This document shows, one piece after another, positions 1 to 15,815 of a stretch of DNA of 64,000 nt. The notes under the pieces are model-generated. The model ran no database searches. It was not told the DNA's origin and saw only the letters and a program-made list of their open reading frames with translations. How positions within the stretch are numbered: position 1 is the first letter of the stretch; each line of letters begins with the position of its first letter. Origin of the DNA: Caprimulgus europaeus (lineage: Eukaryota; Chordata; Aves; Caprimulgiformes; Caprimulgidae); assembly GCA_907165065.1 (NCBI GenBank), contig OU015532.1, positions 41,828,839 through 41,892,838 on the forward strand. The letters run 5' to 3'. The translations under genes were made by a program, and so were the position numbers.

Positions 1-1466
1 CTCTCCAGGACTCAATATAAATCTGTAATTCTTCTACACTGACCAAGTGTCTTTCCAAGAACATATGTAAAAGGTCTCAAGATCATCTGGGTTTCTGATT
101 CCATTACACAGAGCATCCAAAGACCTAAGTGGTATAGGAATAAAACAGCTATCTTGATAACGTCATCAGATAGCTAAAGGATAAGACAAGTGTCTTGGCT
201 GGACTGGAGCCAGACCATCTACCACCCAGAGTTCCTGCATGAGAATGTCTGTGTCTAACAGCCAGGAGTGGGTGACACAGCCTGCAGGGGCCAGCACAGC
301 ATGAGCTGGAAGCCCTAGTTCCTATATCACAGCAGGAGAATCTGTGAATGAGGAACAGAGAAGAAAACACAGGGATGCAGAGAAGAAAAGGGTGTTTAAA
401 GAGCATCTGCTCATCAGCGTCACCCTCTTATTTTTATCCCTTTCTTCTTATACCCTTGAGCTATGAAACAGAAGCAAAACTAATCTAGATTATAATTTAC
501 AATGTCCTAACATACCTAAATTAAACTTATATGCTCTGGGAACATCCTGAAATCACACAGAGTAACCCATGCTAACTTCATAGCTGTCCCATCATGGGCA
601 GCCCTCATCATGCTCTGTGCTGCCACAGGTACACCACTAGCTAAACACAAGCAAACTAGTTTAAGGCTAGCTGTGACAGGCCTGTGTAAACAGGAAGCAC
701 ACTTCTGGATTCCAGCAAGCATAAACACTGAAGTAACTGACTCAGGTGGCTGATGTGCTTCTGGGGAAGTATCTGACATTGCCATAGGGCACAACAAATA
801 TAAAGGATTAGTGGGTAGGAAAAAAAATTGCCAAAGTTGTTCTGTCACTGTAATGTAGTATCCTAGGAATGGTATAGGGGCACAAACTTATTCACCAAGA
901 ACAGCAGATGGACTTTGATGACAGAGAAATTTTATTTTTATTTTGGCTTCATTCCACCTCTACTGTCTCCATACCAGACAGTGTCATGTAATTAAAAGGA
1001 AAAGGGGTTTCCTCAATCCCAAGAATATCTCAGCTTTTTAACATGCCTTGCAAACAAACATAACTGGAAGAAAACCACTTTACTGTTATTCACTTGGAAT
1101 AAGATGTATAGTACCTGGTAATTGCATGGGGAGAGGCGGTTATTTCTTCAATTCTGAATTCTTCCTTACACCAGTCCCATTTTCATTCCATCTACACTGT
1201 GTACCTGCTTGAGTCCTTCCTGCAATGTTTCTGTGGTTGAATCAAGTACGGCTGATATGCATTTGATGCTTAACTTCATTGACTTTACTCTGTTATCATT
1301 ACAATGGATGCTTTAAAACCACAATACACTGAACTCTGTGGTTTCATTTAGTGCATTTTCACATAATCCTTTGAAAAAACAAAAACTGATGTGCAGTAGC
1401 TTTTTGATTAATCAACAAATCAAACAAAGTTCGGCCTCCAAGAACAGGCAGAAATAAAACTATTAC
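1..1466 (-). other. ITPKA: ITPKA intron 4 (partial)
   Basis: This is the intron sequence downstream of exon 4 on the minus strand, reaching the window edge. I see no exon, no recognisable repeat and no RNA gene in it. Confidence 0.7.
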
Positions 1467-1671
1467 CTTAATCCCTTCAATCCTGAAGCCCAGGTTGGCA
1501 CTAGAGCTGATAGTTTCCCTCCACTGCATGTATCGGGGTTTGGTGACGGCATGCTGGGCGTTCTCTTCAGCTGTGGGAGCAAGAGGATCCACTTCAACCA
1601 TTTTCTTGTACATGTCCTTACGTAGCTTTGGTTTCTCACGAGCCTTAGTCAATTCTTCCTCCAGGTATGTC
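1467..1671 (-). CDS. ITPKA: ITPKA coding exon 4 (kinase core; IP3-lobe region)
   Basis: This 205-nt exon encodes the rest of Arg251 and residues 252-319 and ends in phase 0. It reads [20 protein letters not shown], continues through [11 protein letters not shown] and KPRYMQWRE, and ends at GFRIEGIK. These blocks are near-invariant in vertebrate IP3 3-kinases. The acceptor is TTTTTGCAG and the donor is AAG|GTAATA. The next exon, which should begin with the conserved block after IEGIK, lies outside the window. Confidence 0.95.
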
Positions 1672-3355
1672 CTGCAAAAACATCACATCCCAACAAAACT
1701 TTAAGAACTCCCCAAAACACTTCTTTTTACAAGTTATAAACTGGCCTCAAGAAATGTCAACCAGGAAAATAAGTGTTGTCATTACCCAAGTTTTGCATAT
1801 GGAGAAACTAAAGAACACAGACTAGTGATTGTGCAGATATATTTAGTGAAACAGCCACAGGAATCGGGAATTGTGTCATTCATTTCTTGTTCTAACTATA
1901 CCTTTACTTACTGTTAAATGTTATTGTTATGTTCTGCTAACAGAATGGGAGAAAGCAGAATTCCTACTGTGCCATTAAATAGAAATGTCTTTTCTCTCCT
2001 GTTTAGGAGAGATCACTTAAAATGAAATCAAAAGCAAATAGGGCTGCTTCTCTCTCCTCAGAAAAACCTCACATCAGTCATGTGTGATTTTTTTAGGCCT
2101 CAGAAAGCAATTAAGGTCTTACTTAATGCATCACAGTGAAATACAGAATCACTCTTCATACAGTAAAAATTAAAGAGTAAAGCAGGTATCTGAGCAGTTC
2201 CAAACCAGAAGAATTTGGAAGAACAGGAAGGTGAAGGGTGACAAACCATCCACATTTTGCTGGTAATCACTCAGCCCATTAATCTGGTAAGCATTAAAAA
2301 GGCACTATCCATGTTCTCTGCATTCCACTGGACTCCTAGAGCTTGCACTTTGTCAGGTGCCTGGAGTGTACTTTCTTCATCACAGTGTAGTAAGCCAGGC
2401 TGGTGTTTAGGAGATACTGTCACTTGTTACCAGAATGTCACCTACTTTGAATAAAATATGTACTGCTGCAAATCCTCCTCCTCCTCTTTCTTCTGGGCAT
2501 ACCAGTGCTACACCTTTCTACTCTGATTTAGCTGACAATTCTTTTAAGATTTTGCATCTATTTGAAAAGGCTTGTCTGCACTCCTGTAAACTAACTCATT
2601 TATGACATTAACTCTTGAGCATCTGAGCTGGCACCCACAAGATTACTATGACAGTTCATACCTCTCTGTAATGTTACTCCAGGCTCTCAAAAGATTCCTT
2701 ATCTACTTGTTACACTTAGATAACATTCTTAAGGTTTTCTTCTTCATCACAGACAAAAAAAAGGAAAAGAAAGTGAGAACCTGGAGAACAAGTTGATAGC
2801 ATCATGGAGATGTCAGAGCAGGAAAAAACACAGGTCAGTCCTGAGCAGATGGTCAACTCCTTTCTTTACAGAAAAGATCAATACCAGTGAAGACTCATTC
2901 AAGTGCTAGAAATGGGCTTTCACACTGCTATTCAGTCACTTACATCTGGAGATGGGAATTTTACTCTTTGTGGGGTTTTTTGAATCACTGCATACACAAA
3001 GATCAAATGAACTGGTAGTGAGTGAATCATGCAAATTTTTTTCCCCCATCTACTATTGTGCTATTGCAGAGAAACTTTGTCTTAAATAACGCCTGAAAAT
3101 TTCTTGGTGTGGATTGAGGCTATAGATCAGTTAGTTTCCAGAATCCATGTACAAGGAGGAAACAGTGGGACATACTCTCCTCAGGTTGTCCATGGTGACT
3201 GACAAACCAACAACGGGTTGTCCAGACTGAATCCCAAGGCTCCAAAAATGTTACTAAACTCCTCCAGACAGAGCATGACCACGTCCCCTCCCTCTTTCCA
3301 CTCCTCCTTCAAATGCATTTAGGTTAGGAAGCACTTCCTTGTTCATGTACCCTAC
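1672..3355 (-). other. ITPKA: ITPKA intron 3
   Basis: This is a 1.7-kb intron with a short CTC-rich patch near 2477-2492 and short A/T runs. No other feature can be supported. Confidence 0.85.
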
Positions 3356-3569
3356 CTGATCCCCATCTTGCAGTCCATCACACAAGGCCCTTCAAAATCT
3401 GTAAGCAAGTCATCCAGCTGAATGTAGCTCTCGCCATCTCTCTCCACCACACCATGGAAGCAAGGGACACAGGAACGTAGCGGGTCCTTCATCAATCGCT
3501 CAAAACACAACTTTTCATTCTCCGAGAAGCGCTTGAGAATCTTCCCACTATCAGCTGCCTTGAAACTCC
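3356..3569 (-). CDS. ITPKA: ITPKA coding exon 3 (kinase core, PxxxDxKxG motif)
   Basis: This 214-nt exon encodes Gly180 (part) through Ile250 and two bases of Arg251. It contains [16 protein letters not shown], the [19 protein letters not shown] stretch and the PCVMDCKMG catalytic signature (residues 241-249), whose Asp and Lys belong to the inositol-polyphosphate-kinase fold. The acceptor is CTTTTTTAG and the donor is CAG|GTAGGG. There are no stops and no disrupted residues. Confidence 0.96.
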
Positions 3570-6584
<3,015 letters not shown>

Positions 6585-6681
6585 CTGTATGCCCAGCCAG
6601 CTGCACCCATGAGTAGCGTTTCTTGAAGGGGCTGATGACCGGCAAGTTAACCATGGTTTTAATTGTATGCCATGCCTTTTT
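6585..6681 (-). CDS. ITPKA: ITPKA coding exon 2 (calmodulin-binding segment)
   Basis: This 97-nt exon encodes residues 148-179 plus one base of Gly180. It reads KKAWHTIKTMVNLPVISP, then FKKRYSWVQLAGHTG. The tryptophan and the basic, hydrophobic spacing match the calmodulin-binding helix of IP3 3-kinases, followed by the first strand of the kinase core. The acceptor is TATTCCAG and the donor is CAG|GTGAGA. It lies only about 220 bp from the far end of a minus-strand CR1 copy in intron 2. Confidence 0.95.
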
Positions 6682-9600
6682 CTGGAATACAAAGAAAAGA
6701 AATATTAAGTTGGGCAAAAGCTGATATCCTAACATGCCACAAACCTACCGCACAGCCTCAAGCACACTGAAACGTTCCTCACTAATGTGTTAGTGCTCAA
6801 AGGTGGAACCTCAAAAAAGACACTACGATCATTGTTGGGAAAATATGCACATAAAACCAAGAATGGACAAATACTTAAATATAATGCCCTACCATCCACA
6901 GGAAAGCTGCCTGCAAGAAATAAAAAGTCACACTGCACACCACAGGCCTGTTCTCAGGCACACCTGACCCTCTCTGTGTCCGAGTCACACAGCATGCGGA
7001 CAGCAGATGCTGAACACACACTTATGCACATTTAGGTTTCCATGAGACGTGAACATAAGCTGTTTGCCACTGTCAGCACTGCTTCCTTTCCCAGAGAACT
7101 TCAGCATCACCTTGTGATTAACAGCTTTCTCTGAGTCAGCAGGCGAGTCTTACTGTGACAGACACATAGAAAGTGCCTCTCTAGTTGGACACAGAGGTCA
7201 CCCAGGTCCCTCAGTACCCACTGACAGTGTGATGTAGAATCTACTCCCAGTCATGGATTTTCCTGCTCCCTCCCTTCTTTCCCAGTCTTGTTAATTTTAA
7301 ACAAAGCTGGGCATTGCTCTGGCCACCTTTGGCTGCTGCAGAGTGCAGCTGTCTGGGCAGCACCACAGGCAGACGGAAACAGAACATCTGCTCGCTAACA
7401 GCAGCTGAGCGCTCGCTCTGTCACAAAGGCAGAAAGGAAAAAAAAGTAGAAAGTGAAAAAGTCTCATGGTCTGGAACTGAAACCTGAGTGGGAGAGAACC
7501 ACTGGTGTTCATGTTACACTCCGAGGGGTCCCAAAGTGCTTCACCAACAAGGACAGCAGGCTCGTTTCTTCTGTCACTAGAACATGACAACCTGCTGCAG
7601 AAAACAAAAATGGAGCTGCATAATACCTGTGCACGACAATTTAGTGCTGAGGGGTTTTTTCTGAGATCAAGTATAGCTGGGGATTAGGCTGCATTTATAG
7701 AAGTGCTTATCAATGGCCTAACTGGGATTCACCAAAATCAATGGGAAGCACTGATGTCACTGAAAATCAGTTTAGGTCATTGCTCAACACCTGAAAAACT
7801 CACCTTCAAAACAACCATGCCGCCTCTAGCAGGGGTATTGATCTGACAATTCAGGTGCTTAGGATATATGCATTTTACTGTCTTCTACACTAGACTTCTA
7901 CAGAAGTGAAAAATACAAGCAGTGAAATTGCAGTCAGTGGTGCAGAGGCAAAATGTAGCTGTCACCAGATCACACTCTGACCTGCCACCCTTCCCCACAC
8001 TTGTTCAGTTACACCACATTTCTTAAAAGGTGTCCTCTAGTAATGTGGGTCACCCTGTGAGCACAAAACCCTCCAGCTATCTTAAAATGTATCAAGAGGA
8101 TATGGGAACTCACAGATGTAAGTTGTCTTTCTTTTAAGGATTTGTTTCCACAAGAAAGTTTTAAATCATGCTGCAAATTAAACTGCTATAACAGTATAAT
8201 CACCACATGAGCACACTTATTCTGAAATAAGACTGCTTCCTCCTATTTAACTTGGTTTTGACCACAGTTCAAACTGAAATGAGGTTGCTCGCAGTCTGAT
8301 AGAAGTGTCCCATGCAGCAGTCATACTTTTGAAAACATACTGTGCCAGGGAGAAGAAGCATCCAAAGAAAATCCTGGATGGTTGAGAATCACAAAGACTC
8401 AGTTGCACTTACTAAAATTCCACAGATGTTGCTAGCTCTAGCTAAACTCCAGGCTCATAAACATGTTCTGTAGGTTTAAATGACCCTTTCACATTCTATG
8501 TTATTTGGATTTCATATTGTACATTATTTGCCTTAAGTCGTTTCAAACTGCAACCTTGCTGTGTCAAACAGTGCCTTGGCTCTATCACAGAGCTCGCTGC
8601 TGTTCGGTAAGGATGAGAAAAACTCCTGTACACCACTTATAAATGTCCATAGCCTCCTCCTCGAGGAAAGTGCAATCTCAATATTGCTATTCAAGTAGCA
8701 AAGATAAATTACTTTTGTATAGTCTATTTGCCAGATTTAACTGATAGCAGAAGTTCTTCAGTCTACTCTGCTGTTTCTACTCCACAGGGACACAGCGCCA
8801 AGTTATTTAAAGAACAGTTGAAAGTAAGCATCATTCTGAATGAAAATGACCACTTTGAAAGTAACTCCTGCCAAAGATTCAGTTTTTGAAGATTCCAGCC
8901 CAACTGTCAGAGTAACACTGCTTTTCCTCATCCCTTCATCACAAGTCAGCATTGCTCCAATAACTCTCCCATGAAGATCCTATACTCATCATAACATACC
9001 CCTCCTAACAAACTGCATCCTGACTCCAAATGACCTGTCACACTTCTGTGACAAGTATCCAGAAGCGATGAGAAGCACAGGTTTTTGAGGAATGCACAGC
9101 AACTGTCAATGCAACTTCACACTCCAGTGGCTCTCCTGCCTCCTCCCTCCCACCCAGCCCCAAGAAGCTGCAGCTTTTATTTGTACTGTGGGTGTGAAGG
9201 AGAGATGATGGGCCAAATTCAGCCCCAGCTCAAGTGGACTTTGGCTGCTTAGGTTACAGCTGCCTTGGATGAGTATGTTTAAGCTACTCATCCAACAAGC
9301 AAACACTGACAATTTTTTTTTAAATTTATTTTAAATAATCTCTTCACAAACCTTTTTTCTCCCCAAGACGGGGACAGCATGAGGCTCAAGCTATAAGGGA
9401 AAGGACTGCTTCCAGACCCATCTCATGGGGCCTGCTATCATCAGCAGGGGTTCAGCAGTTGCACCTCCCTCTACCACAACTTCCAGTCTTCCAACTCACT
9501 CAACCCAGGATGCAAATTGCCAGGATGCATGCTGTTGGAGCAGTGGTGTGAGTGGGAAGATGAAAACTTTATGTGCCTGCTGTAGGAGGAATCATTCTCA

Positions 9601-12600
9601 CTTCTATTTCTAAAGCAAGATCTCATCCTCTTTGTTAGCAATGGTATTATGTGCTCATCAAATTGCTTTAGGCTGCAATGGCAAAGAGGACTGCTACCAC
9701 TGACCATCTCTATTTGCAGCCCATATCTCCCTTAGCCCTCGTTTCTTCTTGATTCCTGCTCAGTCTTCCTTGATCTTTTGCTCTGTCTGGGTTTCTCCAT
9801 GTCCTCCTTTCTTCTAGATTCCCAGCCAGTATATGTTACTCACATATATTCAGGGAAACTCAGATATCTCTGTAGCAGGATTGCCTGAATCAGATGCCCT
9901 TGACATCACCGATGCTGTTTTATATGCATGTTGAGATCAATATACTCAGGAGTTTTCCAATGGGAAAAAGGAAACCATTCCAAAAAGGCCACCCTGGATA
10001 AAGGTAGCTGTTGTCATCATGTCTATCCATCAAGAAACAGCAAAGATGAGCAGCAACTGAGAGCCACTGGTTCCCGTGATCACAGCTTTCTCCAGGTCTT
10101 TTCTCATGATCAGGTCACAACTTCATACGTTACTAGTGTGGAGAAGCACAGCCGTGATGGTCCTGCCCAAATACACCAGTAGGACTTGGCTGAGGAAAAG
10201 CCACTAAACTCACTGGGAGACGTTTCATCCATTTTAAGGGGTTTTGGCTCAGAATTCTCCAAGAATTAATCCCCACGAACTACCAGGAACTCTCCCACCA
10301 CTTCAGGACAAGGGCTGTAACATCCTAATAGCCAAGGTGACCAAGCAGATTAGTGCAGACCCCCTGAACTGGGTGGGATTTTTTTGGCTGCCATTGTTGT
10401 TTTGCAGGCACTATAGAACAACCAAGATCTCTCTCGGAGCATATGCTGAATCCCTCAGGGACAGGAGAGCCACTCTGACTCCTAAGGGCAACAGAGGACA
10501 GGGACTTGAACCATCCTCTGCTGTTTTGTGGAAAAATAAATAAAATCTCTCCCTTATTTAAGGGTAAAATGAAAACAAAGATCTCAGTTCTATGAATACC
10601 TTAAACATGTGACTACCCTCAGGCAAGCACTGACAAACAGGTAACATACACAGGAATATACAGAATTGAGTCCTAAGTGAAGCAATCATCATAAACACCA
10701 ATCACATCTAAACTAGTAGCTATTGGGGGAGGTGGAGAATAAGGAAAACCTTTTCTTTAGATAAAAAAAATGCATCAGTTTTAATAATCCTCACGTTACT
10801 TGAAACTATAGTGAGTTAAAGAACAAAAGTATGCTGAAATGTAACATAAATCAACATAATTCCTGAAAAAGTTCATTTTTCCATCAGCAACAGAGTGGAG
10901 GAGTAGTTTCTTGCCTGAGCTGGTAAGTTTTCATAGAAATTCTGCTAAACAATAGTAAACAATGACCCTTGAATCCCTTCTCCAGAAAAATTTCAGCAGT
11001 TTCTTTATCCAAGATGCTGTTGTCTTTTTTTGTGCACTAGTACAAAGCCTACGCAAGCCTCCAGAGAGCTATTATAACAGCAAGAAACAAAAGGATAGCG
11101 AGAAATTTCTCTGTAATTTTTTTTTTTTTCTAAAAGGCTTTAACAAAGAGTACTTAATTGTCAATCATCACAATCTACTGTTCTCTTAAAGTCTTTACAC
11201 CACTTAGGCTAAATTCTGCCACTCTGGGACATGGGGGGCTGAAATCTGAATTGTAATGCTGGTTGCCACTGCCTACTCAGTGCCTCTCTAACTCCTAGAA
11301 GGAACACGGTTCCTCCACAGGGACTTGCAAGGAGTACAGAAAACTAGAATTATCAAAAAGTCACTACATGGGTTTTAAAATAATTCTCTAAGAGCCACGT
11401 GCCCAAAATGCAAAAGCACTGAGCAACACCTTGCCTGGCAATCTCAGCCAATGCAGTGCCAATGAGCACCCAGGTGAGAAGGTGCTGAGGTTGGGACACA
11501 GTAACCCCAACAATAGTGACTGGAACTGTAACACCTGGGAACCCACCACACCATTAGCTGGAACCGCCTCCTACCGCGGGCCCTAAGCTAACACTGAGCA
11601 TTACTAAGCCGGTATTAGTTATGAGTTACCCATGCACACTATTAGTCATCCTCCAGTGCCTCACCTTTCTGCTGTGATTCTTTTTTTTTTTTTTTTGCCC
11701 TTCTCTTCCTTCTGGGTCCTTCCTTCTCTGCCTTTCTGGGTCACACACAAGCACCCTTATTACTCTGGGAGTGATACAACAAATCCTCATGAGGTAAGAT
11801 TATTCACAGAGCTGTTGTAAGTACCAGTGTGAGCAGATGGCAGGGTCTAGTCCTGCAAATAGCTCTCTGGTAATATTTGTTCCTTCTACACTCTGTGTAT
11901 GCTTTACAGTTTTATTATTGTTTCAGTTTTATTTTTTATAGTATATACATTTACTTAACTCAATAAAATGTTTTAAAGCCCAATGACTTAACTTTATCTA
12001 CAAATCCTTGACTGTTTTATTTACCTTAGTTTATTAAAACTGAACTAAAGCAGCTTGAAAGCTAATTTGTTTTCTTAATTCTTTATGTCATTTTACTCAA
12101 TTATTTAATTCATTTGGAAAATGAAATTAACATATTCAGATTTGTTCTCCATTTTCCGTATTGTTTGTCACTTTATTTGAATTTTCTTTGACCTGACATA
12201 TTGGATCTGCAAAAAGAACTTAAATGGAAGTCCAAAGCTACTAATGATATCATTTTAATAAACTAAGCCCAGCCCAAACAAAACTTTGCTTTTGTCTGTC
12301 TCAATGCAGCCACTACCTGTGATTATCATAAAAGGCTTTCATAAGAAATAATTTTGAGCAGACCACAACCAAGACAATTACTAGCCTAATTTAATTACCC
12401 TGTAACTAGATATGCTTCTCTGTCTGTGTGAATGTAATCAATAACCACAGTACTATAATTACAACCTATTAAAAAACCAAAACAAAACACAAACACTTTA
12501 ACAAATAATCTACTGCTTTGTGAAAATCGTAATACTCTAGTTGCCAAAGACAAGCTGTGATCATCGTAATTTCCCCCAAATCAATGATTTTTCCATGGGC

Positions 12601-15057
12601 GCAGCTTCACATCAGTCAGCTTCAAAGGTTATTAGGCATTTCATTTTCTCAAGGGAGTGCAGCTCCGGGACAGCCAAACATATGGCTTCATCTCATGGAG
12701 AGATCTGGGGGTTTGAGTGATGTTATATAAAAAAAAAAAAAATTAAAAAAAATAAAAGATAGTCAGAGTTGCTGAGCAACATGGTATCTTTCCGGTTACA
12801 GTCACAAAATTTGCCAGCTGAGGGATTCTGGTTTTGAGTTCTTTCAGTTTGAGGCTCAGTGTAGTTGACTTTGCAGATCTGAGAAGCAGGCTATTGACTT
12901 GGTCAAATCCAGACCCTGGAACAGCAGATATTTTTATGCCCAATATAAGCAAATTATAATTATCCTGTTGGTTGTTTTTTTTTCTTCTAATAATATATAC
13001 ACATATACATACATACACACACTTTTCAAATATCTAAAGCAACTAGTAAAAGCTTTCCATTGCAGTTGACCAAAACCCCATTACTTTTTTTTTTTTTTTT
13101 TTTCCCCCCCTCAAATTGTCCAGACTACAACTCCTAGGCTTGGAATCATTTGGTATTTGAAGAAACTTAGAAAACCAAAAAAAGGCATTGTACTGCAGTG
13201 GAGAAAGTGAGACATACATATCATTTTTCCCTTATTTGTTGGGAGAAATAAAACTTAAATATCCACAAAGGCTCTGTGTAGGGAAGCAAGGTGCAAGATT
13301 TGCCCATAGCTAAAACAAAAATGCCCCAACTAAAAAAAAATATCCCCAAATTTGTCATGTAAGGCACTTACTTTATACCTTCAGCAGCCACTTTCTGTGC
13401 TTTTGCCCCTTATTAAAGAACTTTGGAATTCTCACACTAAGGAGATTCTTGCTGCCAAGTCTACTACCCACTTGGCTGAATCAGACATGAATCACAAATT
13501 GAGACAAAGATCTCAATGGGTGGGAGGTGAAAGAGCAAGTCAACAAGAAGAATGCTCCCCAAGCAAGCTCTGACAGGAGTACGTGAGCAAGCACTCACAC
13601 AAACCTTTCTAATGAAGTTTCTGAGCACAACACTCCATTCAGCTCCCAAGACAGGGTGAGGCTCTTAACACCAACTGACTTAGCTCCGTTACTCCCACGT
13701 TCCATCTTCTCTTGTCCCTGGGCAGTAAGCAGGTTCCTGGTGCACACAAACACCAGTCCACACAGCAGCGATTGTTCATCACTAGACAAAAAGGCATTTA
13801 AGGCCAGAATTGAAACATTGCTCCATGATAACTTACACCAACGGATAGCCCAGCCCAGAGTCTGGAGATCTGAGCACCGACTTTAAAAAGTCTGTGCCCT
13901 GATGCGACAGCATCATTCTTCAGACTGTCAGAAGTGCTGTGCTATGCCAACCAATATCAACTGGTAATTCAGCCAAATCACTGCAACTGGCCTCCTGCCA
14001 GGGCAGCTGTGTTCCTTCAAATGCTGTCAGCTTTCACTCAAGGAATACAAACAGTATAACCATGTCCCTGATCAAGGAAATCACTGAGCAACCTCCACGT
14101 GCCAGATGCCTTGGGGGCCTTGACCATCTTTGCATGTGCTTCAGTCCCCAAGGGAACTAACGCTGGCCGCTGTGTCACACAGTGGATCTCCCCACGTTGT
14201 ACGAGTGCCAGCTGGAGCTGTAAGACTGATGATCAACAGCAAAGGAGAATGCACGCTCCTGAAGAATGGTAGTTTGCATGCTACATGAGCAACTTCCTGA
14301 TCAGCACCTCTCATCAGGCTGCCAGGCAAACTGTGACTACACCTTCATCTCTCCCTCCCTCTCTTCCACCATCCGGCCTCCAAACCTTTGAGAAGAAACA
14401 GTGCTAAGCCTGTACTTAGCCCTTGACGCTTCCGGTTCTGCACTCAGCTAGGGGTGAGGGCCACAGCTGCTCAACCAGCGTTTGGCAGGTGTATCCTCTG
14501 ATTGTGGGGTTTTCATTTCCTGTTTGTACCACACTCAAGATGGGCTGGGCTAAATCTTCAGAGTCACAAGAAACACTCAATGCAATAAGCAGCAAGAACA
14601 CTGTGAGACAGAAGCCTCGGGTTCCTGTGTTTTCTCCTCTGCCCTGCCTCACCGCGCAGCGAGATGCATACATCGTTTGGCTTCACTGCCCTTCAGGATA
14701 CTTGGGAAGCTTGCTGGACCAAAGGAAGAAGCGGAGGAAAGAGAAACAGATGGTCAGTATCAGACTGAATTACTAGGAGCACAAAATCCCATGTCCCACT
14801 CCGCAGTTGGATTCTACTTGTAATTCTAGGAGCACTCTGTCTCCAAATCAGAGGAAAACAAAGTGTGAAGAAGTGAAAGCATTGCTGGCCTTTCTGCAAA
14901 CATCAAGAGCTGCAGTCTGCTGACTGTTCTGCAGGAATCAACAGTGGCATTTTGTTTCTGATCATTATCAAGTGAAATATCTACAACCTTCATGTCATTC
15001 CCAGGCCAAAATTGTCAAGGAACTGGATGGCTTTAAAGCTGCACTGTCACAAGGGTT

Positions 15058-15460
15058 TCACAGAATCACAGCATGGTGGGGGTTGGAAGGGACCTCAGGA
15101 GATCATCTAGTCCAACCCCCCTGCCAAAGCAGGTTCACCTACAGCAGGTCGCACAGGACGGCATCCAGGCGGGTTTTGAATGTCCCCAGAGATGGAGACT
15201 CCACACCCTCTCTGGGCAGCCTGTCCCAGGGCTCTGGCACCCTCACAGTAAAGAAGTTTTTTCTCATGTTTAAGTGGAAGCTCCTGTGTTCCAGTTTGTG
15301 CCCATTGCCCCTTGTCCTATTGCTGGCCACCACTGACAAGAGTCTGGCCCCATCCTCTCGACACCTGCCCTTTAGATATTTATAAACATTAATAAGGTCC
15401 CCCCTCAGTCTTCTCCAGGCTAAACAGGTCCAGAACTCTTAGTCTATCTTCATTCCACTT
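15058..15460 (-). mobile_element. CR1 LINE 3' fragment
   Basis: On the plus strand this reads CACAGAATCACAGCATGG, then GGTTGGAAGGGACCTCAGG and TCATCTAGTCCAACCCCCCT, which is a reversed CR1 3' end. The minus-strand frame 15139-15339 reads [20 protein letters not shown] followed by [19 protein letters not shown], the C-terminus of CR1 ORF2p. The copy fades into unrecognised sequence near 15.45 kb. Confidence 0.92.
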
Positions 15461-15645
15461 TTCTCACAGAGATGTTGTAAAAGCCAATACTGTTGACTGA
15501 AAAACAGATTTTAATTTAATAAGAATCAACATTTTCTGTTTTAAAGGATACTGACATGTCTGCCTTTGATAACAGACATTAAACATGGCCATTATCTCCA
15601 CCTTCACAGCTTGTGCCCTGCCCTGAAAGACACTGGTTCTCCAAC

Positions 15646-15815
15646 AGAATCATAGAATTGTTTGGTTGGAAAAGACCTTTGAGATCATCGAGTCCAACCA
15701 TACTTATCCACTACTAAACCATATCTCTGAGCACCTCATCTACCCATCTCTTAAATCCCTCCAGGGACGGTGACTCAACCACTTCCCTAGGTAGCCCGTT
15801 CCAGTGCCTGAGAGC
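15646..15815 (-). mobile_element. CR1 LINE 3' fragment (different subfamily from its neighbour)
   Basis: The plus strand reads AGAATCATAGAATTGTTTGG, TTGGAAAAGACCTTTGAGAT and CATCGAGTCCAACCA, a reversed CR1 3' end of an F/Y-like type (the CATCGAGTCC variant). It ends near TCCAGTGCCTGAGAG. It has the same orientation as the copy about 190 bp to its left but a clearly different 3' sequence. Confidence 0.88.
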
